Shown here: positions 17,196 to 26,679 of the stretch, piece by piece
Numbering within the stretch: the stretch's first letter is position 1
Layout: every line of letters begins with the position of its first letter
Origin: Pseudophaeobacter sp. EL27
Lineage (GTDB): Bacteria; Pseudomonadota; Alphaproteobacteria; Rhodobacterales; Rhodobacteraceae
Assembly (NCBI RefSeq): GCF_900313025.1
Contig: NZ_OMPQ01000002.1
Location: forward strand, 1 to 64,000
Direction: 5' to 3'
DNA: 64,000 bases
Notes under the pieces: model-generated
Seen by the model: only the letters and a program-made list of their open reading frames with translations
What the model was told of the DNA's origin: nothing
Database searches by the model: none
Position numbers and translations under genes: made by a program

Positions 17196-18083
17196 ATGTT
17201 TGATGATGACCAGACCGAAATCCACCCGCTCTTTGCCGGAGCGCCCTCGACCACCGAGTTCAAAAAGCTACGCAAACGTATCGTGCGTCAGGCGCGCGAA
17301 GCGATCGAGCAATATGGCATGGTGGAGCGCCCTGCCGATGGCAGCACGCCAAAATGGCTGGTCTGCCTGTCGGGGGGCAAGGACAGCTATACACTGCTGG
17401 CCGTGCTGCATGAGCTGAAGTGGCGCGGGCTGTTGCCGGTGGATCTGCTGGCCTGCAATCTAGACCAGGGTCAACCCGGGTTTCCGGCCACCGTGCTGCC
17501 CGCCTTTCTGGAAAAAATGGGTGTGCCGCACCGGATCGAGTATCAGGACACCTATAGTATCGTTGTCGACAAGGTGCCTGCCGGGCGGACATTCTGCGCG
17601 CTTTGCTCACGGCTGCGCCGCGGCAACCTGTACCGGGTTGCCCGTGAAGAAGGTTGTTCGGCAGTGATTCTCGGTCATCACCGCGATGACATCCTGGAAA
17701 CCTTCTTTATGAACCTTTTCCATGGTGGTCGCCTCGCCACCATGCCACCCAAGCTGGTCAATGAAGAAGGCGATCTTTTTGTTTATCGCCCCCTCGCCCA
17801 TGTGGCCGAGGTGGACTGTGAAAAATTCGCTAAAGCAATGGATTACCCCATCATTCCCTGCGACCTATGTGGCAGTCAGGATGGGCTGCAACGCCAGCAG
17901 GTCAAACAGATTCTCGACCAATGGGAAGCCAACAGTCCCGGTCGCCGCCAAGTGATGTTCCGCGCTCTGACCAATGCGCGCCCTTCGCATCTGTTGGACC
18001 CCAAACTGTTCGACTTTGCCGGGCTGGAGCGCAAAATCAGCGCGGAAAGTGCAGATTCAGACGAGATTCCGCTGCTGCGTTAA
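17196..18083 (+). CDS. ttcA: tRNA 2-thiocytidine(32) synthetase
   Basis: A protein of 295 residues. The PP-loop SGGKDS (59-64) binds and activates ATP, and the CxxC pairs [10 protein letters not shown] and [13 protein letters not shown] match the iron-sulfur and catalytic cysteines of TtcA. It thiolates C32 in certain tRNAs. The ribosome binding site AGGGGG lies just upstream of ATG 17196. The 75-bp gap after yidD leaves room for its own promoter. Confidence 0.95.
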   Translation: MFDDDQTEIHPLFAGAPSTTEFKKLRKRIVRQAREAIEQYGMVERPADGSTPKWLVCLSGGKDSYTLLAVLHELKWRGLLPVDLLACNLDQGQPGFPATVLPAFLEKMGVPHRIEYQDTYSIVVDKVPAGRTFCALCSRLRRGNLYRVAREEGCSAVILGHHRDDILETFFMNLFHGGRLATMPPKLVNEEGDLFVYRPLAHVAEVDCEKFAKAMDYPIIPCDLCGSQDGLQRQQVKQILDQWEANSPGRRQVMFRALTNARPSHLLDPKLFDFAGLERKISAESADSDEIPLLR

Positions 18084-18148
18084 CTCCGGAGTCAGAAACA
18101 GACCTCTATTCTGCCGGAGCACTCCTGCTTTAGGCGAAAGGTCTGAAC

Positions 18149-19693
18149 ATGACAAAAGCGAATTCCGGTCTTTTTAACCGAATTCGGACGAGATTGGCCC
18201 CGGCGCTGTTGTCGCCTCCCATTCTTGCGTTCTTGCCCGCCCTCACCCTCGCGACCTTTTGGCTCGGTGGTGAAGCTGCGCTGCTTTGGGTGGCGCTGGG
18301 CATACCCCTGATCTTTGCAGCCTTTGGCGGCTTTTCTGCCCATGGCCGCAACCCAATTCCACGCGACAGCGTCACCGGGTTGATGCTGCGCGAGGGTTTT
18401 GAACAGGCCATGAAGCGCATTGTGGAGGACTGCACAAAGACCGAGCTGCGCTCGGCGCTCTACTATATCGAAATTGATGAATTCAAAGAACTCGTCACCC
18501 GCGAAGGTCAGGACGCAGGCGACCGCATCATTCAGAGCTGCGGCGAGCGGATTGCCAGCACCCTGCGCAATGGCGATACCGTGGCGCGAATCGGCGACAG
18601 CAAATTTGCCGTCTGTCTGACCCCGGTGCTTCAGCTGGATCTCGAAACCTGTGTTCAAATGGCCGGCCGCATCCAGGCCGCGGTGGAGGAGCCGATCTCG
18701 CTTGACGGCACCACAGTCTATGCCTCTTGCTCGGTAGGGTTTTGCCTGAACACCCGCGCCCCAAGCACAGAATACACCGATTGGTCGGCTGCCGCCTGTG
18801 CCGCGCTGAATGAGGCACAACAAAACGGGCCCTCGGGTATCCGGGTCTTTTCCGCCGATATGCATCAGCGCAGCAAAGCCCGTGGCAACCTGCGCGAAGA
18901 AGCGGCCGAGGCGCTGGAAGCCGGACAAATTCTGCCCTGGTTTCAGCCGCAGATCTGCACCGATACCGGCCGTGTTTCAGGGTTTGAGGCCCTGGCCCGC
19001 TGGATGCACCCGGTACGCGGCCTGATTCCCCCCGGCAAGTTCCTGCCCGTACTGGAGGAAGCCGGCCTGATGGAACGGCTCAGCCAGGTCATGCTCTATC
19101 ACTCGCTGACTGCGCTCAATGCCTGGGACGCTGCCGGATTGAAGGTGCCTGCTGTTGGGGTGAACTTTGCCACCCAAGAGCTGCGCAATCCAAATCTCGC
19201 AGAGAATATCAAATGGGAATTGGAGCGATTCGACCTGCCCCCTGCACGTCTTTCGGTTGAAATCCTGGAAACTGTGATGACCGACCGTCCCGATGATGTG
19301 GTGACCCGCAATATCGCCGCGCTCAGCGATCTGGGCTGTCATATCGAACTGGATGATTTTGGCACCGGCCATGCCTCGATCTCGGCAGTGCGCCGTTTCA
19401 ATATCTCCCGCATCAAGATCGACCGCTCCTTTGTGCTGCGCGCCGATCGTGACCCGGACCAGCAGAAACTGATTGCCGCCATTTTGACCATGGCCGAGCG
19501 TCTCGATCTTGAGACATTGGCAGAGGGTGTCGAAACCGTTGGTGAACACGCGCTGCTGTCACAGCTTGGCTGTGGTCATGTGCAGGGCTTTGGCATTGGC
19601 CGCCCCATGCCATTTGACCAGACTCTGGACTGGATCACTGCTCATGAGGCCAAGCTGCAGGATGCTCCGGAAATTGGTCGGCACACCCGCTGA
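18149..19693 (+). CDS. EAL-domain cyclic-di-GMP phosphodiesterase with degenerate GGDEF domain
   Basis: A protein of 514 residues. Two membrane helices occupy about 20-62. The GGDEF-fold domain (about 70-235) has IGDSK in place of GGDEF, so it should not make c-di-GMP. The EAL domain (about 255-500) keeps FEALARW (280-282), DDFGTG and an ETLAEGVET segment, so it should be an active phosphodiesterase. The degenerate half may bind GTP and regulate the EAL domain. It lowers c-di-GMP and would favour motility over attachment. Confidence 0.93.
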   Translation: MTKANSGLFNRIRTRLAPALLSPPILAFLPALTLATFWLGGEAALLWVALGIPLIFAAFGGFSAHGRNPIPRDSVTGLMLREGFEQAMKRIVEDCTKTELRSALYYIEIDEFKELVTREGQDAGDRIIQSCGERIASTLRNGDTVARIGDSKFAVCLTPVLQLDLETCVQMAGRIQAAVEEPISLDGTTVYASCSVGFCLNTRAPSTEYTDWSAAACAALNEAQQNGPSGIRVFSADMHQRSKARGNLREEAAEALEAGQILPWFQPQICTDTGRVSGFEALARWMHPVRGLIPPGKFLPVLEEAGLMERLSQVMLYHSLTALNAWDAAGLKVPAVGVNFATQELRNPNLAENIKWELERFDLPPARLSVEILETVMTDRPDDVVTRNIAALSDLGCHIELDDFGTGHASISAVRRFNISRIKIDRSFVLRADRDPDQQKLIAAILTMAERLDLETLAEGVETVGEHALLSQLGCGHVQGFGIGRPMPFDQTLDWITAHEAKLQDAPEIGRHTR

Positions 19694-19859
19694 TCGCAGC
19701 CCGGCACCTGGCTCAACACTGTCTTATCAGCCGCTGAACACTGGTTTTCTGTGCTCGGGGCGCTTTGCCGCCCCGGATTCCGGCGATTCCGCTTGACCTT
19801 TGGGGGTCTTCTCTGTTGAACCACACCCTGTCATTCCCTACACGAGGTGGCAGTCCCAA

Positions 19860-21665
19860 ATGGACGACCAGAACAAGAATCTCATTGTCGCAATCGCACT
19901 CAGCAGCCTCGTGCTTCTTGGGTGGATGTATTTTTTCCCACCCCCAGAGGTAACCCCGGCTCCCGAAGCCGTGGCAACTGAGACGGCACCCGCAGACGGT
20001 ACCGCCAGTAGCCCCAGTGCCGTTGCAGCCGAAGCTGTGACCAGCCAGACCAGCGAAGAGGCCAGTGCCTCTGACGCGCCTCGCCTCAGCATCGAATCTG
20101 ATCGCATCACCGGCAGCATCTCGCTGCAGGGTGGTCGCATCGACGATCTGGCGCTCAAGGACTACCGCATCACCAATGATGCGCCGGAAATTGTCCAGTT
20201 CCTCTCTCCCGTTGGTCAACAGGGTGCTTACTACGCGCTCTATGGCTGGGCACCAGGCAGTGGTCTGGGCGCTGAGGACGTGCCAGGGGCCAATACCCTG
20301 TGGACCGCGCCTGCCGGCGCTGAGCTGACACCAGACAGCCCTGTCACCCTGACCTGGGACAATGGCAAGGGTCTGACCTTCAACCGCACCATTGCGGTGG
20401 ACGAAGACTACATGTTCGCGATCACCCAGTCGGTCACTAATGCGTCCGGTGCCAGCGTTTCGCTCGCCCCCTATGGCACGCTGGCGCGCCATGGTGAGCC
20501 TGCGGACATGAAGAACTTCTTCATCCTGCACGAGGGCGTTGTTGGCATGGCCGACGGCGAGCTGGCCGAGCTGGATTACTCCGATGTTGCCGATTTTGAC
20601 GTGGATCCCCGCGATGGATCGCGTTCTGAGGTCAAACAGGTGGCAGACAATGGCTGGATCGGGTTTACCGACCACTATTGGATGTCGACGCTGATCCCGG
20701 CACCGGGACAGGCCTTCCGGTCCTCGGTCAAATATGACGAACGCCGCGACATCTATCAGACAGACGTTGTGCTGCCGACCATGACCCTGGCCGCTGGTGA
20801 AACCTCTGAGGTCACCACCCAGCTGTTCTCCGGCGCCAAGGAATGGGCAACCATCCGCGCCTATGAGAAGGGCGGCATTGCTGGCTTCCTCGACAGCATC
20901 GACTGGGGCTGGTTCTTCTTCCTGACCAAACCGATCTTTGCCGTGCTGCATTGGCTCAATGCGCTGATTGGCAACATGGGGTGGGCCATCATCGCCCTGA
21001 CGGTTCTGATCAAGATCATCGTCTTCCCGCTGGCTTATAAATCCTATGCCTCGATGGCTAAGATGAAAGAGCTGCAGCCGGAGATGGAGAAGCTGAAAGA
21101 ACGCGCCGGTGACGATCGTCAGAAGCAGCAAAAAGAGATCATGGAGCTCTATAAGCGGGAGAAAGTGAACCCTGCTGCGGGCTGCTTGCCGATCCTGATC
21201 CAGATCCCGATCTTCTTCTCGCTCTACAAGGTGATCTTTGTGACGCTGGAACTGCGTCATGCGCCCTTCTTTGGTCCTTTCCAGGATCTGAGCGCGCCGG
21301 ATCCGACCTCGATCATGAACTTCTTTGGTTTGCTGCCCTTTGAGGGACCTGCCCCCGAAAGCATCATGGCTCTGGTCTTTATCGGTATCCTGCCGCTGCT
21401 CCTGGGTATCTCCATGTGGCTGCAGCAAAAGCTGAACCCGGCGCCAACGGATCCGACTCAGCAGATGATCTTTGCCTGGATGCCTTGGGTCTTCATGTTC
21501 ATGCTGGGTGGTTTTGCCTCTGGTCTGGTTGTCTACTGGATCGCCAACAACACCATCACCTTCACCCAGCAGTATCTGATCATGCGCAGCCACGGCTACA
21601 AACCTGACGTCTTTGGCAACATCAAAGCCAGCGTCAAACGCAAGCCGAAGACGGATCAGAAATGA
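19860..21665 (+). CDS. yidC: Membrane protein insertase YidC (long Gram-negative form)
   Basis: A 601-residue protein beginning MDDQNKNLIVAIALSSLVLL, a signal-anchor helix. A large periplasmic domain spans about 60-340 and the conserved insertase helices begin near GWFFFLTKPIFAVLHWL and VNPAAGCLPILIQIPIFFSLY. It inserts inner membrane proteins with or without SecYEG. ATG 19860 is preferred over an in-frame start at 19800. The stop overlaps the MOSC gene start by 4 bp. Confidence 0.98.
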   Translation: MDDQNKNLIVAIALSSLVLLGWMYFFPPPEVTPAPEAVATETAPADGTASSPSAVAAEAVTSQTSEEASASDAPRLSIESDRITGSISLQGGRIDDLALKDYRITNDAPEIVQFLSPVGQQGAYYALYGWAPGSGLGAEDVPGANTLWTAPAGAELTPDSPVTLTWDNGKGLTFNRTIAVDEDYMFAITQSVTNASGASVSLAPYGTLARHGEPADMKNFFILHEGVVGMADGELAELDYSDVADFDVDPRDGSRSEVKQVADNGWIGFTDHYWMSTLIPAPGQAFRSSVKYDERRDIYQTDVVLPTMTLAAGETSEVTTQLFSGAKEWATIRAYEKGGIAGFLDSIDWGWFFFLTKPIFAVLHWLNALIGNMGWAIIALTVLIKIIVFPLAYKSYASMAKMKELQPEMEKLKERAGDDRQKQQKEIMELYKREKVNPAAGCLPILIQIPIFFSLYKVIFVTLELRHAPFFGPFQDLSAPDPTSIMNFFGLLPFEGPAPESIMALVFIGILPLLLGISMWLQQKLNPAPTDPTQQMIFAWMPWVFMFMLGGFASGLVVYWIANNTITFTQQYLIMRSHGYKPDVFGNIKASVKRKPKTDQK

Positions 21666-22414
21666 CCAAAACCGTTACAAATATCTGGCGCCACCCGCTC
21701 AAATCTCACGGGCGGGAAGCACTAGAGAGCGTAACCATGATCGCCGGGCAGACAATGCCCGGCGATCGTGTCTGGGCGGTTGCTCATGACTCGTCAAAGG
21801 CAGACGGCAGCCAATGGGTCCCTTGCCAGAATTTCACCCGTGGTTCCAAGGCACCGCAACTGATGGCCATCAACGCCAAGCTGGACGACGCCAGTGGCGC
21901 GTTGACACTCAGCCATCCGGATCAACCCGATCTGACGTTTGACCCCAATGCTCCGGCGGACCTGCACCGGTTTCTGGATTGGGAAAAGCCGCTGACGCCC
22001 GCCAATCGCGCAGCTTCTGCCCGCATCATCCGGGTCCCCGGTCGCGGCATGACGGATACGGATTTTCCTTCGGTTTCACTGTGCAACTGGGCCTCGCATC
22101 GCGCGGTCGAAGCTGCCATGGGACAAGACCTGTCGCCGCTGCGCTGGCGCGGCAATATCTGGTTTGATCTGGGCGAAGCCTGGGTTGAAAACGATTTGGT
22201 CGGAAAAAAAATCCAAATCGGTGAAGCGGTTTTTCTGGTGCGCGAACCCGTGGTGCGCTGCCTTGCCACCACCGCAAACCCCGAAACCGGCGTCCGCGAC
22301 GCCGACACCCTGAAGACGCTCAAGGAAAATTGGGGCCATCAGGATTTCTCAGTCTATGCCGAGGTCGTCACAGGTGGTGACATCCGTTTGGGCGATAGCG
22401 TAAAGGTACTCTGA
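21662..22414 (+). CDS. MOSC domain protein
   Basis: A 250-residue protein with an N-terminal beta-barrel segment (NIWRHPLKSHGRE) and the MOSC core, including VSLCNWASHRAVE, WRGNIWFD and the conserved RCLATTANPETGVRD loop with its cysteine. MOSC domains bind molybdenum cofactor or transfer sulfur. The specific substrate is unknown. The start overlaps yidC and the stop overlaps engB, so the three genes are translationally coupled; this order is conserved in Rhodobacterales. Confidence 0.9.
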   Translation: MTKTVTNIWRHPLKSHGREALESVTMIAGQTMPGDRVWAVAHDSSKADGSQWVPCQNFTRGSKAPQLMAINAKLDDASGALTLSHPDQPDLTFDPNAPADLHRFLDWEKPLTPANRAASARIIRVPGRGMTDTDFPSVSLCNWASHRAVEAAMGQDLSPLRWRGNIWFDLGEAWVENDLVGKKIQIGEAVFLVREPVVRCLATTANPETGVRDADTLKTLKENWGHQDFSVYAEVVTGGDIRLGDSVKVL

Positions 22415-23064
22415 TGCAGATGCAGTTTTCCCTGGCCGAAGAGCCAGACCAGTTCACTTCTGAAAAGGGCCGCAAGCTGTTTGCGGGCGAATCCCTGTTT
22501 GTCAAAGGCGTTGTCGCCATGTCGGGCCTGCCCGATGCGGACCGTATGGAGGTCTGCTTTGCAGGCCGCTCCAACGTTGGGAAATCCAGCCTGATCAACG
22601 CCCTGACCGGAACCAAGGGTCTGGCGCGAGCCTCCAACACGCCGGGGCGCACCCAGGAAATCAATTATTTCACCCAGGGCCCCGAGCTCTATCTCGTTGA
22701 CCTTCCCGGCTATGGCTATGCCAACGCACCGCTGGCCGTGGTGGAAAAGTGGCAAAAGCTGCTAAAGCGCTATCTTAGCGGTCGCCAGACCCTTCGCCGG
22801 GCCTTTGTGCTGATTGACAGCCGTCATGGCGTCAAAGATGTCGATGAGGAAATCATGAGCCTGCTGGACAGCTCTGCCGTGACCTTTCAGGTGGTCATGA
22901 CCAAGGGCGATAAGGTGAAGCTCAAAGACCGCGAGAAGGTGATCGAGCAGGTGAAGACAGCTCTGGGGCGTCACCCTGCGGCCTATCCCGAGATCGTGCT
23001 GACCTCATCGGAAAAAGGCGATGGCATCGCCACCCTGCGTTCGATCATCACCGGTCTCGAATAA
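22414..23064 (+). CDS. engB: Ribosome biogenesis GTP-binding protein EngB/YsxC
   Basis: A 216-residue P-loop GTPase: GRSNVGKSSL (G1), TPGRTQ (G2), DLPGYG (G3), TKGDK (G4) and SSEKGDG (G5). It is needed for late 50S subunit assembly. The first base of ATG is the last base of the MOSC stop, a 1-bp overlap. Length and motifs are standard. Confidence 0.97.
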   Translation: MQMQFSLAEEPDQFTSEKGRKLFAGESLFVKGVVAMSGLPDADRMEVCFAGRSNVGKSSLINALTGTKGLARASNTPGRTQEINYFTQGPELYLVDLPGYGYANAPLAVVEKWQKLLKRYLSGRQTLRRAFVLIDSRHGVKDVDEEIMSLLDSSAVTFQVVMTKGDKVKLKDREKVIEQVKTALGRHPAAYPEIVLTSSEKGDGIATLRSIITGLE

Positions 23065-23067
23065 TAA

Positions 23068-23427
23068 ATGCGCCGCCTGCTGTCATATCTCATGATGCTG
23101 GCCATCCTGGCCGCCGGGTTGATCCCGGCGGGCTGGATGCCTGCGCATGGCAGCGACGGAAAAGTATTGTTGGTCATCTGTACCACCGACGGCACCGAGG
23201 AACGCTGGGTCGATCTGGGCGGTGAAACGCCTGCGCCAACAGAACAGATGGATGATCGCAGCTGTCCCTTCACCGCGCTGGCCACCACGGCTCTGCTGCC
23301 TGATGGTGGCTTTGTTCTGGCGGACAACGCCCCCCTCACCGCCCGCTGGATGCATGAGGGCTTTACCCATCACACCGCCGGCTTTCACTGGCGCTATGAT
23401 GCCCGCGGGCCTCCCGCTCTCTCCTGA
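23068..23427 (+). CDS. DUF2946-like exported protein
   Basis: A 119-residue protein with an N-terminal signal or membrane helix (LMMLAILAAGLIPAGWMPAHG). The mature part has ICTTDG, a Cys-Pro pair (RSCPF) and His/Thr-rich residues near the end (FTHHTAGFHW), consistent with the DUF2946 family often seen by metal transport or PepSY genes. It starts 3 bp after engB and is followed by the PepSY protein. A role in metal handling is an inference. Confidence 0.7.
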   Translation: MRRLLSYLMMLAILAAGLIPAGWMPAHGSDGKVLLVICTTDGTEERWVDLGGETPAPTEQMDDRSCPFTALATTALLPDGGFVLADNAPLTARWMHEGFTHHTAGFHWRYDARGPPALS

Positions 23428-23504
23428 ACTTCAAAACCACAATTTTTGAGATCCGCCTGCCCCAGATCGGGGTCCGGGCACTGTTCTGATATGGAGAGAC
23501 CCCA

Positions 23505-24902
23505 ATGGCCACCAGCCAACCGCAAGACGCGGGCCAATTGCGCTCGTTTTCTGAGAAATTCTACTTCGCCGCCTGGCGCTGGCACTTCTATGCCGCGCTT
23601 TATGTCATCCCGTTTTTCCTGACCCTTGCCGTCACCGGGTTGATGATGATGTTCATCACCCAGTTTGACGGGCGCGACGGCGAAACCATCCGGATCATCC
23701 AGGGTGAGGTCGCGCTAAGCCTTGCCGATCAGTCTGCAGCCGCCCTGGAGGCACAACCCGGCACCGTGGCCGAATGGATCGGTCCCAAAGCGCCAGACTT
23801 GGCAACCGTGTTCCGCATCAAGACGGATGCTGGCCAGCGCCTTGTTGCGCTCAACCAATACACCGGCGAGGTGGTGGAGATCTGGGATCGTCGTGCCGGT
23901 TGGTACGATTTTGCCGACAATATCCATTCCGACCTGCTGATTGGCACGGCCGGGGATCGCATGATTGAAATCGCGGCGGGCCTTGGCCTGCTACTGGTGC
24001 TGACCGGGCTCTATATCTGGTGGCCCCGTGGCAACGCCCTGTCGGCCTTTGTGCCTGACCTCCGCGCCAAGGGCCGCGCCTGGTGGAAGAGCCTACATGC
24101 GGTAACCGGGTTTTGGATCTCCGCGCTGCTGGTTGTCTTTCTGATTTCCGGCCTGTCCTGGACCGGCATCTGGGGCGGCAAAATGGTACAGGCCTGGAGC
24201 ACCTTCCCGGCAGAGAAATGGGACAATGTTCCCCTGTCGGATTCAATCCATGCGGATATGAACCACGGCTCCACCAATGATGTACCCTGGGCGCTGGAAC
24301 AAACACCGATGCCCGCGTCGGGCTCTGAAGCGGGTCTCACGGGCATTCCCGACGGCACTGCGGTGAATGTCGACAGCATCGTCGTGCTGGGCCGTATGCT
24401 GGGGATGGAAGGCCGGTTTCGGGTGGCCTATCCAGGCGGCGAAGGTGGTGTCTGGACCATCAACCGCGACAGCATGAGCAGCGATTCAGATGATCCTTTT
24501 GTCGACCGCACCATCCACATCGACCAATACACCGGCAAGATCCTGGCGGATGTGAAATACGAAGATTACTCCTGGGCCGGCAAGGCCATGGCCGTTGGCA
24601 TTCCCTTCCACATGGGGCTGATGGGCACCTGGAATTTCATTCTCAACGTAGTCTTTTGCCTCTCGGTGATCTTTGTCTCCCTCTCCGGTGTGGTCATGTG
24701 GGTCAAACGCCGCCCCTCCCAGGCCGGCCGTCTCGCCGCCCCTCCGGTGCCCGCAGATTTGCCGTTCTGGAAAGGCGCTGTGCTGATCGGTCTCTTTACC
24801 TCGATGGCCTTCCCATTGGTGGGTGCCACCCTCCTGGCGGTTTTGGCCTTTGATATCCTGATCCTGAGCAACATCCCGGCGATGAAACGCGCCCTCAGCT
24901 AA
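23505..24902 (+). CDS. PepSY-associated transmembrane protein (PiuB-like)
   Basis: A 465-residue inner membrane protein. Helix 1 lies at about 27-50 (HFYAALYVIPFFLTLAVTGLMM), and further helices occur near residues 145-170, 195-215, 370-395 and 425-460. Two PepSY-type periplasmic segments are seen (LNQYTGEVVEIWD and IDQYTGKILADVKY). WRWHFYAALYV and IHSDLLIG carry likely haem or iron-contacting histidines. Proteins of this type accompany siderophore uptake and may reduce ferric iron. A 7-bp inverted repeat downstream (24909-24932) is a weak terminator candidate. Confidence 0.85.
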   Translation: MATSQPQDAGQLRSFSEKFYFAAWRWHFYAALYVIPFFLTLAVTGLMMMFITQFDGRDGETIRIIQGEVALSLADQSAAALEAQPGTVAEWIGPKAPDLATVFRIKTDAGQRLVALNQYTGEVVEIWDRRAGWYDFADNIHSDLLIGTAGDRMIEIAAGLGLLLVLTGLYIWWPRGNALSAFVPDLRAKGRAWWKSLHAVTGFWISALLVVFLISGLSWTGIWGGKMVQAWSTFPAEKWDNVPLSDSIHADMNHGSTNDVPWALEQTPMPASGSEAGLTGIPDGTAVNVDSIVVLGRMLGMEGRFRVAYPGGEGGVWTINRDSMSSDSDDPFVDRTIHIDQYTGKILADVKYEDYSWAGKAMAVGIPFHMGLMGTWNFILNVVFCLSVIFVSLSGVVMWVKRRPSQAGRLAAPPVPADLPFWKGAVLIGLFTSMAFPLVGATLLAVLAFDILILSNIPAMKRALS

Positions 24903-25097
24903 ACCGCCCAGAGGCTTGTGAACAGGCCTCTGCCATATCTCCGATAACTGGCAGGCGCCGGGTTGGCAGGGCCTTTGCGTCCCTGATTTCCCTGCTGACC
25001 ACAAAGACCTCGCAGAGCTTAGACTCCTCTGCGGGGTCGATTACTAAAACCAATGCTAGAACAGGAACATTTATCCCGCGAATGTAGCTGCTCACGA

Positions 25098-25615
25098 CTA
25101 AGGCCGTGGGTTCCAAACATAAGGCGAGATCAACGGGGATTTCCCACCGGTTTGGGCAATATCGGAAATCAGCATCCCCAAACGGGACGATCGGCGCACC
25201 TCGGTTTCATGGCGCTGAAGGACAAAATAGTCCTGTCGGCTCTTGAACTCCAGAACGATGATAGTCCCATCCAAAGCCACGAGGTCAGCAGGTTCACCGT
25301 CCTCCCCAAGGTAGGGCACAGTTTCATCGAACCCGTTGGCGATCCCCCCCTCAAAGAGTCGCAGATCACTTACCACTTTTTGAATGTTGTCCACTTCCTG
25401 TCTGGAAATGGAGCCAGCATCCACATCATGTAGCCAGTTAACTTCATAACCAAAAATCCCAGCGGGGTCCTTTTGAACAAAACGACCCTTTCCCTCATCC
25501 ATGAGGCTAAGGCGCACAAGGCTGCCCCCCCCCCGTGGCTCGGCAAGACTGATAGTCTGACAACCAATACCTCGTCATCCTTCAAATCAGCGTTCCAGAG
25601 GGCTTTCTCTCGCAT
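25098..25615 (-). pseudogene. Unidentified gene split by a frameshift at a G10 tract
   Basis: Reading leftwards, a frame starting at ATG 25615 (MREKALWNADLKDDEVLVV) runs into a run of ten G (25525-25534), beyond which a different frame continues as SLVRLSLMDEGKGRFVQKD to a stop at 25098. An eleventh or eighth G would join them into one protein of about 170 residues. The C-terminal part has LDGTIIVLEFKSRQDYFVLQ. I recognise no family. Possible causes are a sequencing error, a true loss, or phase variation. Its start overlaps the small lipoprotein gene. Confidence 0.55.
25525..25534. repeat. Homopolymer of ten C (G10 on the coding strand)
   Basis: This run is at the exact point where the coding frame of the leftward gene breaks. 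Tracts of this length are prone to slippage in replication and to sequencing error. Confidence 0.95.
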
Positions 25616-25814
25616 GGAGTAGAGATGCTTGTCCGAACCAGTTTGAATAGTAATACTTTTCTCGTGGGGGCTCCCCTTCGATCTCAGCCGGGACCAGGGT
25701 TTCCTTATAGCTGTCGGGCATTTGCGGTGTGCAAGCCACCAGAAATACGGCTGCAAATGACCAGTTCAATAATCTAAACGCCAATGGCTTTTCCTCAAAA
25801 AAATCGAACCTCAT
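25587..25814 (-). CDS. Small predicted lipoprotein
   Basis: A 75-residue protein with a hydrophobic segment and lipobox (SFAAVFLVACTPQ), so the mature form would start at Cys and be anchored to a membrane. Function unknown. Its ATG overlaps the stop of the SDR gene (ATGA), so it is coupled to it. Its last 29 bp overlap the next leftward gene in another frame; it could instead be the N-terminus of that gene after a further frameshift. Confidence 0.6.
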   Translation of the reverse strand: MRFDFFEEKPLAFRLLNWSFAAVFLVACTPQMPDSYKETLVPAEIEGEPPREKYYYSNWFGQASLLHARESPLER

Positions 25815-26539
25815 ACGTGTTGAGCACCGTTCACTTCGATCTCAGCCCCAGAGATGTAGGAACTTTCCTTTGAACACAGGAAGTAGATCGCAGCGGCAAC
25901 CTCTTCGGGCTGGCCCAGGCGCTGCATTGGCAGTTTCTCGACAATCTTGTCAGTTCCGGGTGACAGAATGGCCGTCTCGACCTCGCCGGGGGCAATGGCA
26001 TTGACCCGCACCCCCAGAGGGCCAAAATCATGCGCCATCTCGCGGGTCAACGCGGCCAGCGCCGCCTTGGAGGTGGCATAGGCCGCCCCGGCAAAGGGGT
26101 GCACCCGACTGCCGGCAATAGAGGTCACATTCACCACCGAGCCCTTGGCCGCTGCCAGTTCATCCTTCAGCCCCCGCGCCAGAACCACCGAGGAAAAGAA
26201 ATTAACGTGGAACACCTTGCCCCAGGTCATCAGATCGGTGTCCAGGGTGCTCAGCCGTTCGCCATCGGGGCCCTTGGGGGAAATGCCAGCATTATTGACC
26301 AGCGCATCGAGCTGGCCACCCAGACGTTCCTGAATGACCCCCACGGCGTTGATGGTGTCGGAGGGATCAGTCAGATCCAACTGCACGTGATTCTCAGCAC
26401 CGCCCCCCCAGGGGCATTCCTCGGGAAAGGGTTGGCGTGAACAGGTGATCACCCGCCAGCCTTCGGCGTTGAAGCGGCGCACAGTGGCGTGGCCAATACC
26501 GCGGCTGGCGCCGGTCAGAAGCAAAGTCTTTTGGCGCAT
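25811..26539 (-). CDS. Short-chain dehydrogenase/reductase
   Basis: A 242-residue classical SDR. The nucleotide-binding motif is TGASRGIG, followed by NNAG and the catalytic Ser and YATSK tetrad. FabG-like ends such as SSYISGAEIEVNG are present. It reduces or oxidises an unknown carbonyl or alcohol with NAD(P)(H). Its 3' end is coupled to the lipoprotein gene; argB is divergent 140 bp away. Confidence 0.93.
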   Translation of the reverse strand: MRQKTLLLTGASRGIGHATVRRFNAEGWRVITCSRQPFPEECPWGGGAENHVQLDLTDPSDTINAVGVIQERLGGQLDALVNNAGISPKGPDGERLSTLDTDLMTWGKVFHVNFFSSVVLARGLKDELAAAKGSVVNVTSIAGSRVHPFAGAAYATSKAALAALTREMAHDFGPLGVRVNAIAPGEVETAILSPGTDKIVEKLPMQRLGQPEEVAAAIYFLCSKESSYISGAEIEVNGAQHV

Positions 26540-26679
26540 GGCGTGATTTCCGTCTAATTCATCGATGCGGCGACCCTACCAGCCTAATCCGGGGCCGCAA
26601 TCTCTATGTCGCACTTGATGTCACACTTGGCAGCGGTGCCAGAACCGCGTAACACCAGACGCCAAGAGGACCCTGAGCC

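Noticed and set aside
19713-21593. 626-codon minus-strand frame opposite yidC
   Set aside because: yidC is certain; the antisense translation is low-complexity His/Asp/Arg-rich.
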